From positions 69,075,436 to 69,139,435 of the forward strand of contig NC_086381.1 in the NCBI RefSeq assembly GCF_036588685.1: 64,000 nucleotides of DNA, given 5' to 3'. The translations under genes and the position numbers were made by a program. The notes under the pieces are model-generated. The model searched no databases and was not told where the DNA came from. It saw only the letters and a program-made list of their open reading frames with translations. Below, one piece after another: positions 1-10,564 of the stretch (position 1 is its first letter; each line of letters starts with the position of its first letter). This DNA comes from Mytilus trossulus (taxonomy: Eukaryota; Mollusca; Bivalvia; Mytilida; Mytilidae).

Positions 1-561
1 AGCTTTTCTTTGGTCCTGGGTTATTCTGATGTGTCTACGGTGACAAAGCTAGATACATCTCCAATATCGTAACATGACTGAAGTACATCATATCACCAGA
101 CAACTTTAAAAAAATAAACTAGTGTCCTTGCCGTTGACGTCATTCGTATTTTTTTTTTAAAACAAAACACGTTTAAGTATAAAAAATTATAAATATTGCA
201 CTGCTAATGCTTATCATATTAATTTTCAAAAGTAATCAGATTATTAGACTTTTATGTCAGGTTATAGTAAAACAGTTGACTTCTTGTGTAACGGTTTATT
301 AAAATATTTTTGGAAGGTATCATGGCTTCTCAGGTCGACATTTTGCCATTCACTCGTAATAGCATATCGGTAATGAAAAAAAATGTGGTTAATATAGTTT
401 TACTAGTGATGAAATTTAGTGTGTGACACTGCTTATTTTATTTTGTTAATCTTCTTTATATTACCAATTTTTAATGAAAAAATGACTTTTGGAAGTGTCT
501 TTTTAATGACGTGACAACTAGACGGGTTATATAAAGAGGTAAGCATAAATGTACCTGTTAA

Positions 562-680
562 TTACCCCGACCATACGCGTACGGTCCGACCATACGCGTT
601 TGGTCGGACCATATGAGTATATACCCATATGGTCATGACCATACGCGTATGGTCCAAATACTCATATGGTCCGGAACAAT
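562..680. repeat. Cluster of GACCATACGCGTATGGTC palindromes
   Basis: About six overlapping perfect or near-perfect palindromes of the forms ACCATACGCGTATGGT and ACCATATGAGTATAT lie in 110 bp, alternating an MluI-like ACGCGT core with CATATG. No gene overlaps. Confidence 0.75.
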
Positions 681-1065
681 TACATTACAAATGCGTTTTA
701 TCCGAATCAGTACTTTTGATAGGTGGTTGACATCCCGAGTTTTGCAATATTCTTGACTGCTTATGGTTCCCATGACAACATCGCGACAAAGTTCAGAAAA
801 AAAACCCCAGACGACAAGCTTGATATATGTCGTAATTTTCTGGTTGTAGCAAATAAATGTAATTATATAGAACAAAATACTTGGTATTTGGAATGTTATA
901 GAGTTGTTAAAGGGTTGTTCGTGTGCACATTGTGAGGATGAAGCGCTTCCGCACTAGATGTAGTGTTAATAATCATATTTGAACGTCTAAATCTATCTTA
1001 AACTCGTTCGCTCTCTCCCCATATGGAATTTAATGACTCATCTTTATTGAATTGGTGTTATGTTA

Positions 1066-1167
1066 TTAGAGTTACCTTTCCTAAATATAACTTCTCGTAA
1101 AGGATGATTTCTGTTTTTAGAGTTACCTTTCCTAAATATAACCTCTCGTAAAGGATGATTTCTGTTC
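1066..1167 (-). repeat. 51-bp tandem duplication spanning SULT exon D donor
   Basis: Two adjacent 51-bp copies start at 1066 and 1117 (TTAGAGTTACCTTTCC...) and differ at one or two bases. Each contains the exon's last 15 or so codons plus the GTAACTCT donor. The unit length is a multiple of three and the frame stays open through both copies. Confidence 0.93.
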
Positions 1168-1283
1168 TTGTAGTCGTCTTTCAACTGATTGAACCTACAT
1201 CTTTCTGAAACTTGACTGTAGAAATCAGAACTACTTTTAACATCTAAGTATTCTGCAAGCCTTTCAATTTCCTTCAGTGGATT
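1076..1283 (-). CDS. SULT exon D with duplicated 3' end and two candidate donors
   Basis: Acceptor TATTGCAG then AATCCACTG, encoding NPLKEIERLAEYLDV. The exon ends IFRKG followed by GTAACTCT. The last 51 bp are present twice, so two equivalent donors exist: 1127|1126 (157-nt exon) and 1076|1075 (208-nt exon). Both leave phase 1. Use of the distal donor would add 17 residues that repeat KNRNHPLREVIFRKG. Which donor is used cannot be told from the DNA. Confidence 0.85.
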
Positions 1284-4200
1284 CTGCAATACAAAATTCG
1301 AGAAAGGAGTAATGAATGAATCGACATTAATTTAAATGACAAAGACGCTGTTTCTCTTTCTCAAGTTTGTTACATCTCTTGTAATTTTTTTTTGTTCAAG
1401 GTAGAAAAGAGAGAAAAAGACCGAAAAAAAGTAAAAAGGCAAAAGACTAACAACTGAATACGTTATACCCATCTCTACCGAGGGTAATTAGATAAGGCTA
1501 TCTGATTTATATGACGTCGTTCAAGATATACCCAAGTCAGAAGCTTTCAATTTTGAAAACTGTACGTGATAGGTTAAAAGGGACACGCAACATATTGATA
1601 ATTTATCTTACCATTTTGAGATCTTCATAGTTGACAACTAATACATCTAGTTTTGAATTATTCCTTATGACATTATCCCAGTCCATCATGTATTTGTGCC
1701 ACGGGCCTGCATAAACCATGCCTACAATAAAAGAAGGGTTTTTAAAATGGTGTATTAAACATAGTTTTATATAACTTTTTCCAAACTTCATACAGGAACT
1801 TCTTTGGAAGAAAGATAAGAAGTTAGCAATATCCTTACACTTTAGGTTCCACTATATAGATGATGTTCTCTCATTCAATAATACAAAATTTGGTGACTAT
1901 GTTGAACGAATCTATCCCATCGAACTGGAGATAAAGGATATCATCGCTAGTTTGTGCATTTTTCCTTTGATCTTTTGAGTGATACTTATAGATTATCGTT
2001 GATCAACTCAACGAGATTAGTTATCTCGCTAGAGCCGGTACGTCGAAAGCGAGAAAAGAAATCGAGTTGAGCTGATCCATGATAATCTGTTTATCGCTAT
2101 TTTACCCATGACGAAGTTGTCAATTTCATGTCAATTTTATTAGCATCGCCACTTGCCTCCTTGGTTTCTAGGGATAATTTTCCATCTCAAGCGAGTAGCA
2201 TGATATGAAAAATTATCACAAAAAAAGATCAAAGGAAAAATGCACAAAATAGCGATAATTTTTCATATCATGCTAATGAAATTAACATGAAATTGACAAC
2301 GTCGTCATAGGTTAAATAGCAATAAACAGATTATCATTAGTCATCTCAACTCGGTTGCCTTACTCGCTTTCGCCGTACCGGCCTCAAGCGAGAAAATCAA
2401 TCTCGTTGACATGATCAACGATAATCTATCTTTAACTACAGATGCTAAGTCTGCCTCATATCTTGACTTACATCTAGAAATTGTCAATGGGGGTCGGTTG
2501 AAAACAAAACTTTACAACAAAAGAGATGATTTTAGCTTCCCAATTGTAAACTTTCCATTTCTATGTAGCAACATTCCAGCAGCGCCTGCATACGGAGTAT
2601 ATATCTCCCAATTGATACGATATTCCCGGGCTTGTATTTCCTATCATGAGTTCCTTGATAAAGGAATGCTACTCACAAGGAAGCTATTAAACCAAGAGTT
2701 CCAAATGGTGAAGTTGAAATCATCCCTTCGTAAATCACGAGTTGGTTGACCGTTATGAAATAACCGTTTCACAGATGATATCGGATATGTTCCTTATGTC
2801 GTAACTACAATATCCTTTCCCTTTTCCCGAATATGACCTACCGAATAAGACTATTTATCGGATTTGTATTAACATAAGCAACACGACGGAGGCCACATGT
2901 GGAGCAGGATCGATTTACCCTTCAGGAGCACCTGAGATTACCACCAGTTTTTTTTATGGGGTTCGTGTTGCTTAGTCTTTAGTTTTCTATGTTGTGTCTT
3001 CTGTATTATTATTTGTCTGTTTGTCTTTTTATTTTTAGCCACGGCGTTGTCATTTTGTTTTCTATCTGTGAGTTTGACTCTCCCTCTGGTGTCTTTCGTT
3101 CCTCTTTTATAGTGTAACGTGTAACCGGGCGGGGACGTTTAGATGTTTTTATCCTCGGGTTCGTACCAGTTTCCTGGGTTTGAAAAGCAATTCAAAAGTT
3201 CTAAAGTCAATAAAAAGTTTACACTATCACTATCAAACATGAAACACATACTTTACTACATAAAACGATTTTCAACACCTATCAACCTAATCCGAACTTG
3301 TTGAAATAAAAACTGTTTAAAACCCTTTCTGTCCTATACTGTTTAAAACCAACTGTTTGAAACTATAGTCTGGAACCTAAATGTATAGAACTGGTTTGAA
3401 ACCTCAATGTATAACACTTGTCAGAAACCTAAATGTATGAAAATGGCCAGACGATTTGGAACTATTGTCTGAAACCTGTCTGGAACCTAAATGTTTGAAA
3501 CGGGTCAGACGGTTTGGAACTATTGTCTGAAACCTAAATGTTTGGAACCTGTCTAGAACCTAAATGTTTGAAACGAGTCAGACGGTTTGGAACTATTGTC
3601 TGAAACCTAAATGTTTGGAACCTGTCTGGAAACTAAATGTTTAAAACGGGACTAAACCTGAATGTATAAAACGGGCTGAACCGAAATGTATCAAACGGGC
3701 TGAAACCTTAATAAAACGAATGTTTGGAAACTATTTCAACTGTTGTTAACTTTCGAAGTATGAAACTTTATTAAAATATATTTATAAAACTGTTGGAACA
3801 GGGTAGAACTAAGGTATGGTTTAACAGCAAACACTCACTGCAATAGTGAGAGATGTGGAACGCAAAACCTTAGCACTAACCCTGTTTATACAACTTCTAC
3901 GGAACCGAAACTATTTATATCTTCTCAACAGGTTTCAAACACTCCACTTTGTTTGAATACTCCTGCTACTCGTCTTTAAATATTAACGATCCAACCTTTT
4001 TCATCTCCTTCTTACGACGTCTCTGATAAGAATGACAATTTACACTGGATAGCTACCCACTATTTATACTTCTAACGCGGACCTCGAAGAGAGCACCCTA
4101 GTAACAACTGTACAGGTAAAGCGTCTGATAGCAACCAAGGATAAAGGGATGATTTTAGATACAGTTTTCAACGATAAACGGATGATATGGAAAAGTAAAA

Positions 4201-7200
4201 GAGATATCGAAAAATATAAAACTGTAGAACTATTATAACCTGCTTAAACTGCAAATTCGTAACACTACCCACGCCTCCGATTTCATGCGTCCTCGCATGA
4301 GTTTTACAATTTTATACTGATTTAATCAAAACACAATCAAAACTGTTCTCGTTAAAACTAGCTGACACCATACCAAGGTTCTACTTTAAACCTCAATGTA
4401 TCCACTCATTCCGCAGAATACCTCTCCCAGCAACTATTTGTACACCGAGGGTTATACCATGATAACCAACTTATGGCTTTCCTACAACAATCTGCCGGCA
4501 AGCGTCAGACCTAGGGGTACCTTAGCCTACTCACAGTTCCGGGGTTCCTGTCATCCTCGTTCGACTAGCATGTTCTTTCTGTTTTGTTAGCTAAGTTCCT
4601 ATTTTCCAAATACTAGTATCATACTTTTATTCACATTTATACAAGCAACTGAATACTGAACTTAAATTAAATTTTGACCAGATAAAACCGTTTCAAATAT
4701 TCTATTTTGAATACCACTTGAAAAGTTGTGTTGCAAAAAACCGGTTTAAAACAATTTTGCCTCACAACAGGCCACTTATGGACCGCTCAATAAGAGTTGT
4801 TGTAAAGGGTTCTTTAACGTGCACAAGGCGTGGTACTCCCTGAACACGGGACCTCGGAATTAACGTCCCCATCCGACGGACGGACAGTCATAGACAATCA
4901 CAAAATACTAAACAGAAATGCTCGACAAATCCCACCGCTGCCACCATTTGTAACGTGTAACCGGGCGGGGACGTTTAGATGTTTTTATCCTCGGGTTCGT
5001 ACCAGTTTCCTGGGTTTGAAAAGCAATTCAAAAGTTCTAAAGTCAATAAAAAGTTTACACTATCACTATCAAACATGAAACAAATACTTTACTACATAAA
5101 ACGATTTTCAACACCTATCAACCTAATCCGAACTTGTTGAATTAAAAACTGTTTAAAACCCTTTCTGTCCTATACTGTTTAAAACCAACTGTTTGAAACT
5201 ATAGTCTGGAACCTAAATGTATAGAACTGGTTTGAAACCTCAATGTATAACACTTGTCAGAAACCTAAATGTATGAAAATGGCCAGACGATTTGGAACTA
5301 TTGTCTGAAACCTGTCTGGAACCTAAATGTTTGAAACGGGTCAGACGGTTTGGAACTATTGTCTGAAACCTAAATGTTTGGAACCTGTCTAGAACCTAAA
5401 TGTTTGAAACGAGTCAGACGGTTTGGAACTATTGTCTGAAACCTAAATGTTTGGAACCTGTCTGGAACCTAAATGTTTAAAACGGGACTAAACCTGAATG
5501 TATAAAACGGGCTGAACCGAAATGTATCAAACGGGCTGAAACCTTAATAAAACGAATGTTTGGAAACTATTTCAACTGTTGTTAACTTTCGAAGTATGAA
5601 ACTTTATTAAAATATATTTATAAAACTGTTGGAACAGGGTAGAACTAAGGTATGGTTTAACAGCAAACACTCACTGCAATAGTGAGAGATGTGGAACGCA
5701 AAACCTTAGCACTAACCCTGTTTATACAACTTCTACGGAACCGAAACTATTTATATCTTCTCAACAGGTTTCAAACACTCCACTTTGTTTGAATACTCCT
5801 GCTACTCGTCTTTAAATATTAACGATCCAACCTTTTTCATCTCCTTCTTACGACGTCTCTGATAAGAATGACAATTTACACTGGATAGCTACCCACTATT
5901 TATACTTCTAACGCGGACCTCGAAGAGAGCACCCTAGTAACAACTGTACAGGTAAAGCGTCTGATAGCAACCAAGGATAAAGGGATGATTTTAGATACAG
6001 TTTTCAACGATAAACGGATGATATGGAAAAGTAAAAGAGATATCGAAAAATATAAAACTGTAGAACTATTATAACCTGCTTAAACTGCAAATTCGTAACA
6101 ATAGCTAGGTAAACATTTTACTTGTATGACATTTGCATTAATAATTTATAACGTTTTTTCTTATGATATGTGTTGATATTGTAATTGAGCATTCCTAAGA
6201 CATGTATGACACTATTTAAGATTGCAGAATGTGTATGCTATCATATATCACAGATGGAAGATATTCAAATAAATTCTAAAAGATTTTTAAATACCTTTTT
6301 CCGACATAAATAGCTGCAGAAAATCGTTCCATGAACCTTCGTAGTTTATTGTATGCTTGCAGAAATGGTATAAGGATACAGCAACGTCTTTTGGGTTGCG
6401 ATTCACAAATACAACTTTGTTCTTTTGGGTCAATATATCACGTGGTAAGGAACTTAATAGCAAATGGCTGTTTAATATACGCGGGGATGGCAGTTTATCT
6501 ACCATTTCCGGTGTTTGAAGTGGCAGCATGGCACTGACTTTACCATACTCTTTGTTGTATTCTAGTCTTTTGTTAAGTAACATATATAGGATTTCAGTCA
6601 ACCAATGGGTTCCTACAACGATGTCAAAAATGTGCTCACAATTAATTTATTTTCTTATAATAGTTTTTTTAACACGAAAAGTCGAATATTGTATTGTTCA
6701 TAGCGAAAAGAAAAAAACCAAGTATTACTAGTATATAGATGAACAAAAGAAAATAAATTGGTGTGGTCTTGTCCGGTTTGGGTTGCTGTTCCGTTAAAAT
6801 ATATCAAATTGCTAATCAAACATACCTTTTTATGGCATTTACACAAATGTAATCTCTTCACGTGGAAAAACCGAAACAAAGGGACACTTGTCAATTTAAT
6901 TATGTATACAGGATGAAGATGATATTTTTGGGCTTACTTTAATATAACTGCTATATAAAAGGATAGTCAAAACGAATCTTTAAATTGAGAATTTGCATGT
7001 ACCAACGGCTAATTGACAATTTACGCGTTAAGACTTTTGACCTCGTTGGCTTTCAATAGCAAAATAGCTGTCAAATAATGAGAACAATTAATATTTTCAG
7101 ATGTTTCATTAAAATGTTCAAGATAACAACTCTTTTATTCCTTGAAATACTTGATAATAACTAAATATCACAAGACTATCATACTAGGTGTAAGGTGCTT

Positions 7201-8358
7201 GTGAATCATTAAAATAAATCTCATAAGGTATGTATTTTCACAATTGTATTAGTTATGAACACTTGAACAAAAATGATATATGTTTGGCATTTGAGATATT
7301 TAAGAGCAATACAGTGATTTAAGTACTAATAAGTCTTAAAAAAAACAAGAAGAACACATACGCTTCTATGTCTTACATTCACCTGTTTTGGATAAGCCAT
7401 TAGGAAAGAAGAACACATACGCTTCTAAGTCTTACATTCACCTGTTTTTTGATAAGCCATTAGGAAAGAAGAACACATACGCTTCTATGTCTTACATTCA
7501 CCTGTTTTTTGATAAGCCGTTAGGAAAGAAGAACACAAACGCTTCTATGTCTTACATTCACCTGTTTTGGATAAGCCATTAGGAAAGAAGAACACATACG
7601 CTTCTAAGTCTTACATTCACCTGTTTTGGATAAGCCGTTAGGAAAGAAGAACACATACGCTTCTAAGTCTTACATTCACCTGTTTTTTGATAAGCATTTA
7701 GGAAAGAAGAAAACATACGCTTCTATGTCTTACATTCACCTGTTTTTGGATAAGCCGTTAGGAAAGAAGAAAACATACGCTTCTAAGTCTTACATTCACC
7801 TGTTTTTGGATAAGCCGTTAGGAAAGAAGAAAACATACGCTTCTAAGTCTTACATTCACCTGTTTTGGATAAGACGTTAGGAAAGAAGAAAACATACGCT
7901 TCTAAGTCTTACATTCACCTGTTTTTGGATAAGCCGTTAGGAAAGAAGAAAACATACGCTTCTAAGTCTTACATTCACCTGTTTTGGATAAGCCGTTAGG
8001 AAAGAAGAAAACATACGCCTCTAAGCCTTACATTCACCTGTTCTAGATAAGCCGCTAGGAAAAAAAAAACACATACGCTTCTTAGTCTTACATTCACCTC
8101 TTTTTGGATAAGCCGTTAGGAAAGAAGAACACATACGCTTCTAAGTCTTACATTTACCTGTTTTTGGATAAGCCGTTAGAAAGACATCATCATGTCTGGT
8201 CTTCATTTTAATAATGCTAGGGATATTCTCCCGAGGGTCTGGATATCGTCGCTTTTCAATGGAAGATCTCGGGAAATAATACCCGTAACAGGGGAACAGT
8301 TCAATGATGTTCCCACTTGGGTCTTTAATAGTCAGAATATCGTTACTGGCTAACTCAA
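1076..8358 (-). CDS. Cytosolic sulfotransferase (SULT family), partial multi-exon gene
   Basis: Four exons read leftward: 8358-8158, 6612-6295, 1721-1612 and 1283-1127 (or 1076), all with GT-AG borders and matching phases. Together they encode about 262 residues, against the usual 280-300. In order: an N-terminal KDPSGN / GYYFP segment; the PAPS 5'-phosphosulfate loop YPKTGTHW, split across the first junction; RILNSHL, holding the probable catalytic His; the 3'-phosphate motif VVFVNRNPKDVAVSLYHF; GPWHKYM; NYEDLKM; and RKG at the start of the C-terminal loop. SULTs transfer sulfonate from PAPS to hydroxyl or amine acceptors in the cytosol; the substrate cannot be read here. The initiator exon and the last exon (usual RKGxxGDWKN continuation) are not visible. 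No frameshift or stop was seen in the four exons, so the gene looks functional. The introns hold a 60-bp array, an LTR element and an RT relic. Confidence 0.88.
1612..1721 (-). CDS. SULT exon C
   Basis: Acceptor TATTGTAG then GCATGGTT; donor AAAATG|GTAAGA. 110 nt, phase 1 in and phase 0 out. It encodes GMVYAGPWHKYMMDWD then KLDVLVVNYEDLKM. The YEDLK motif is typical of the SULT segment following the G.W..H motif. Confidence 0.9.
1799..3108 (+). pseudogene. Reverse transcriptase relic (Penelope/LINE-like), interrupted, plus 3' UTR
   Basis: 1799-1940 encodes LHFRFHYIDDVLSFNN with the RT catalytic YIDD at 1853-1864. The frame resumes at about 2436 with TDAKSASYLDLHLEI, KLYNKRDDFSFPIVNFPF and AYGVYISQLIRYSRACISY, ending SLRK. 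2760-3108 matches the untranslated tail of the second copy at 16.4-17.2 kb. A foldback element (1941-2435) splits it and the LTR element abuts its 3' end. It lies antisense inside a SULT intron. Not functional. Confidence 0.85.
1941..2435. mobile_element. Foldback element inserted in the RT relic
   Basis: Long imperfect inverted repeats: about 1940-1976 pairs with 2222-2256, and about 1985-2140 pairs with 2270-2428 (shared GATTATCGTTGATCA, GACAACTTCGTCATG-type and GCGAGAAA blocks). The outer borders coincide with a break in the RT reading frame. No ORF; terminal duplication unclear. Confidence 0.8.
3113..4264 (-). repeat. 3' LTR (minus-strand sense)
   Basis: Co-linear with the 5' LTR without indels; mismatches were noticed near 3244, 3307 and 3634. 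TATA-like site at plus-strand 4060-4068, AATAAA at 3767-3772 (minus). Confidence 0.88.
4929..4946 (-). other. Primer binding site, tRNA-Leu type
   Basis: 18 bases equal to the CCA-tailed 3' end of tRNA-Leu (AAG/UAG type, as I remember it), two bases inside the 5' LTR. This spacing and polarity fix the element's orientation as minus. Confidence 0.82.
4949..6100 (-). repeat. 5' LTR (minus-strand sense)
   Basis: 1152 bp. A strong TATA box (TATAAATAG on minus, plus-strand 5896-5904) and a second TATAAATAG near 5746 suggest a promoter. An AATAAA (minus, 5603-5608) would end the R region. The middle holds degenerate 60-70-bp subrepeats built on GGAACCTAAATGTTTGAAAC. Confidence 0.88.
6295..6612 (-). 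CDS. SULT exon B: catalytic core and PAPS 3'-phosphate site
   Basis: Acceptor GTTGTAG then GAACCCATTGG, which completes Gly and gives THWLTEILYM. Donor GAAAAAG|GTATTT. 318 nt. It carries RILNSHL (candidate catalytic His) and RNPKDVAVSLYHF, the most diagnostic SULT motif, and ends MSEKG. The reading frame is uninterrupted. Confidence 0.92.
6613..7345. other. SULT intron, no feature recognised
   Basis: AT-rich intron between exons A and B, upstream of the 60-bp array in plus-strand order. Both strands show only short open frames without family resemblance. Confidence 0.5.
7346..8180 (-). repeat. 14-unit array of 59-60 bp derived from SULT exon A end plus donor
   Basis: The plus-strand anchor GATAAG recurs at 7391, 7451, 7511, 7570, 7629, 7689, 7749, 7809, 7868, 7928, 7987, 8046, 8107 and 8167. 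On the minus strand nearly every unit reads (C)CTAACGGCTTATCCAAAA ACAG|GTGAATGTAAG, that is, the last codons of exon A (LTAYPKTG) followed by an intact 5' splice site. The outermost unit is the real exon end. Readthrough past the donor meets a stop (TAG) within the unit. The open plus-strand frames here are by-products of the near-60-bp period. Confidence 0.93.
8158..8358 (-). CDS. SULT exon A: N-terminal region to PAPS loop
   Basis: Acceptor TTATTACAG then TTGAG; donor AAAACAG|GTAAAT. 201 nt, entered in phase 1 and left in phase 1 (G|GA). It encodes ...NDILTIKDPSGN..., GYYFPRS, KTRHDDVFLTAYPKTG. The YPKTG is the first half of the PAPS-binding loop. The entry phase implies an upstream exon carrying the start codon; none was found with confidence in 8359-9200. 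The 3' end of this exon is the last unit of the 14-unit array in the adjoining intron. Confidence 0.85.
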
Positions 8359-8579
8359 CTGTAATAAAAATAATACAAAGACAGACTTTTAATATAGCAT
8401 TCCTATTATTAAAAGATGTGGTATCAGATATTAAATGTTGTCCGATTATGTCACTCTGTTACTTTCAACTTACATTAAGTTTGGAACCATTTACTAATAC
8501 CCAAGCAAGCTGTATATTGTGTTGTACTATTCAAATAACTTCAGCCCTTTTTAACCGATTTTTATAGTTAGTTCGTATG

Positions 8580-8940
8580 TTGTACTGTCCCAAGTTAGGT
8601 ACAGGGTTGGTCTCCCACTAATATGTTTAACCCCGCTACATTATGTATGTGCCTGTCCCAAGTCAGGTGCCTGTAAATACGTGATTGTCGTTTGATGCCG
8701 TGTTACATATTTGTTTTTTCGTTCATTATTTTGTACATAAATTAGGCCGTACATTTTCTCGGTTTAATTGTTTTACGTTTGTCATTTCGGGGCTTTGTAT
8801 AGCATGTTGTGCGGTATGGGCTTTGTATATTGATGAAGGTCATATAATGGCATATAGGTGTTAGTTTATCTGTCATTTGATCTCTTGTGAATTTAAGAGT
8901 TGTCTCATTGGCAATCATACCACATCTTCTTATCTATATT
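8580..8940 (+). repeat. RT-element 3'-UTR-type repeat
   Basis: Contains 'CCTGTCCCAAGTCAGG', 'TTTGTACATAAATTAGGCCG' and ends GTCTCATTGGCAATCATACC ACATCTTCTTAT. It is the same tail that follows the RT relic at 39.4-40.5 kb, so it is probably a 5'-truncated copy. Confidence 0.75.
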
Positions 8941-9202
8941 TACTATTTATTTTGTATCCCACTTCATTCTATGAATACCAGGAAGACGAATTGATATAAG
9001 TTATTCTATGTTTCTGAATCCCTGTATTTCTAAGGTATATAATTGTTATTTGTGCACTTTTGAAAAATAAAATATTGTTCAAACTAATCATGCTAATACC
9101 AGATACTAGTTGTCTACTCGCCACTTTGATACATATTATATTGACTACTTGATTACTTTTCGTTGCCTGAATACTTTCTTTTACGATAACTATGGAGTGT
9201 AT

Positions 9203-9478
9203 TATTTTACTGCCGATTTCATTGAGTGTGTAGGGAACAGTAGAATCCTTGGTTTGCTTGCTTGTTACCTGAACCGTGAAGTCATTATTAGGTGAAGTAT
9301 ACTACCCTCCTTTCGAAGTAATCTAGTCTTACAGACAGATAGATTAGTTATCTGTGGACTAGTCTACGCTCAAAGGAGGATAGTTTACCTAACCTAATGA
9401 CTTCACGGTTCAGCTAATAAGCAAGCTAACCAAGGATTTTACCTTTCCCTACACATTCAATGAAATCGGCTGTAAAAG
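9203..9478. mobile_element. Palindromic foldback element, about 276 bp
   Basis: Arms 9203-9335 and 9345-9478 are near-perfect inverted copies (CCGATTTCATTGA...GTGTAGGGAA, GAACCGTGAAGTCATTA, ATCCTCCTTT) with a short centre. No coding capacity. Confidence 0.82.
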
Positions 9479-10560
9479 AAGTTTCACCTTCTACCAGTTT
9501 ATGAAATAAAGTCCATTAAAGTGCATGTTTTTTTAAATGATAAATATTTTGCTATATTATCTTTTTAATCTATCTAAGCTCCGATCACACCACTGCCATA
9601 ACGCGGCGAATGTTTGAGTTATTCAAATGTATGAAGTATTAAGTTTCTTTAAAAACACTTTTGACTCGTGTAATTTCCAGCAATATCCATTCGGAACATT
9701 GCTAACGGCGACCACACAGGCCAGGCAATCGTCTCAGATTTTTTTTCTATATACCTTTATAAAACACAAGGTACTTAACTTGTGATTTAGAAAAATGTCA
9801 TCCGGTGGCGAAATTCCGTTATATACTGTCAATACAACTAAAACTTGCTATGTCGTAAAGACGAGTGCCTGTGGGCGACCAATACTAAATTTAAACTTTT
9901 TCCAATTATTTGCAATACTAGTAAGTGTCCACTCTTGAAATGGAAGAGGGATAAGAGGGGTTTTCATTCCGAAATCCCGAGAAAAAATGCTTTAAATCCT
10001 GAATTCTAGGGAAAATAACGTTGAACGTTTCCGCAGTTTAGAAACCATAGGTCGTAGGTTTAACATATAATCAGTCTGAAGCTTTCACTGCAATGTATAC
10101 GAATTTTCTGTTAATCTTACTCTCAGTTATTTTTTTTAGTTCTTCACAACTTGTCAGTGTTATAGCGTCTCGACTGCTGAACTATCGTTTGTCAAGGGAT
10201 GTATTGCTGAACATGACCATATCGGCCAAATTCCGCCCGTGATAACGAAAAATGGTTTTAGGTGGTTTATTTATCCGATTGCGAGCAAACTTTGATACGT
10301 ATTTTCAACTTGAATAAAGATTACAGTCTGTAAAAACTACGTGAACCGAAAAATGTATAACCTGTATAAAAGGTCTTCAACACTTTTAAGCATTACCAAC
10401 CTTTAGGCCACTGTGAGTATTGTGCCATATTTGATTTTTTACCTACAATGAAAGTGATACATATAGTTTTTAAATAGCTATTTCATAATTGTTTTTTGCA
10501 CTAATTCTAATTTCTTAATAGTGGAAAAAAATTGTCCAAATTGAGAAGAAAATTACTTGT
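9479..10560. other. Intergenic, no gene recognised
   Basis: AT-rich DNA. A short piece at 9940-10015 (AAATCCCGA motifs) resembles the repeat at 47580-47710. No coding-like frame. Confidence 0.5.
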
Positions 10561-10564
10561 TTTG

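Larger units (their letters stand above)
3113..6100 (-). mobile_element. Non-autonomous LTR retrotransposon (2988 bp), intact ends
   Basis: Two direct copies, 3113-4264 and 4949-6100, are each 1152 bp, offset by exactly 1836 bp, with three mismatches seen by eye. Each starts TGTAAC and ends GTAACA. The flanks share a 4-bp target duplication ATAG (3109-3112, 6101-6104). On the minus strand, two bases after the 5' LTR, lies a primer site complementary to the 3' end of tRNA-Leu (ATCCCACCGCTGCCACCA on plus, 4929-4946). A purine-rich GGAGGCGTGGGTAG precedes the 3' LTR. The internal 684 bp has no convincing gag or pol. It sits in a SULT intron in the same orientation as the gene. It resembles a TRIM/LARD-type element with unusually long LTRs. 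Confidence 0.9.

Noticed and set aside
4396..5078. Open frames inside the LTR element (64 and 82 aa, plus strand)
   Set aside because: Antisense to the element as oriented by its primer site, short, and without gag or pol similarity.
3113..6100. Plain segmental duplication or assembly error instead of an LTR element
   Set aside because: TG...CA ends, a 4-bp TSD, a tRNA-Leu primer site two bases inside the LTR and a purine tract together fit an LTR element better.
7388..7880. Plus-strand frames DKPLGKKNTYASKSYIHLF
   Set aside because: Antisense to the SULT exon A-derived array; an artefact of the near-60-bp period.
7346..8180. CRISPR array (regular 60-bp spacing)
   Set aside because: Whole units repeat with no unique spacers, and the genome is eukaryotic.
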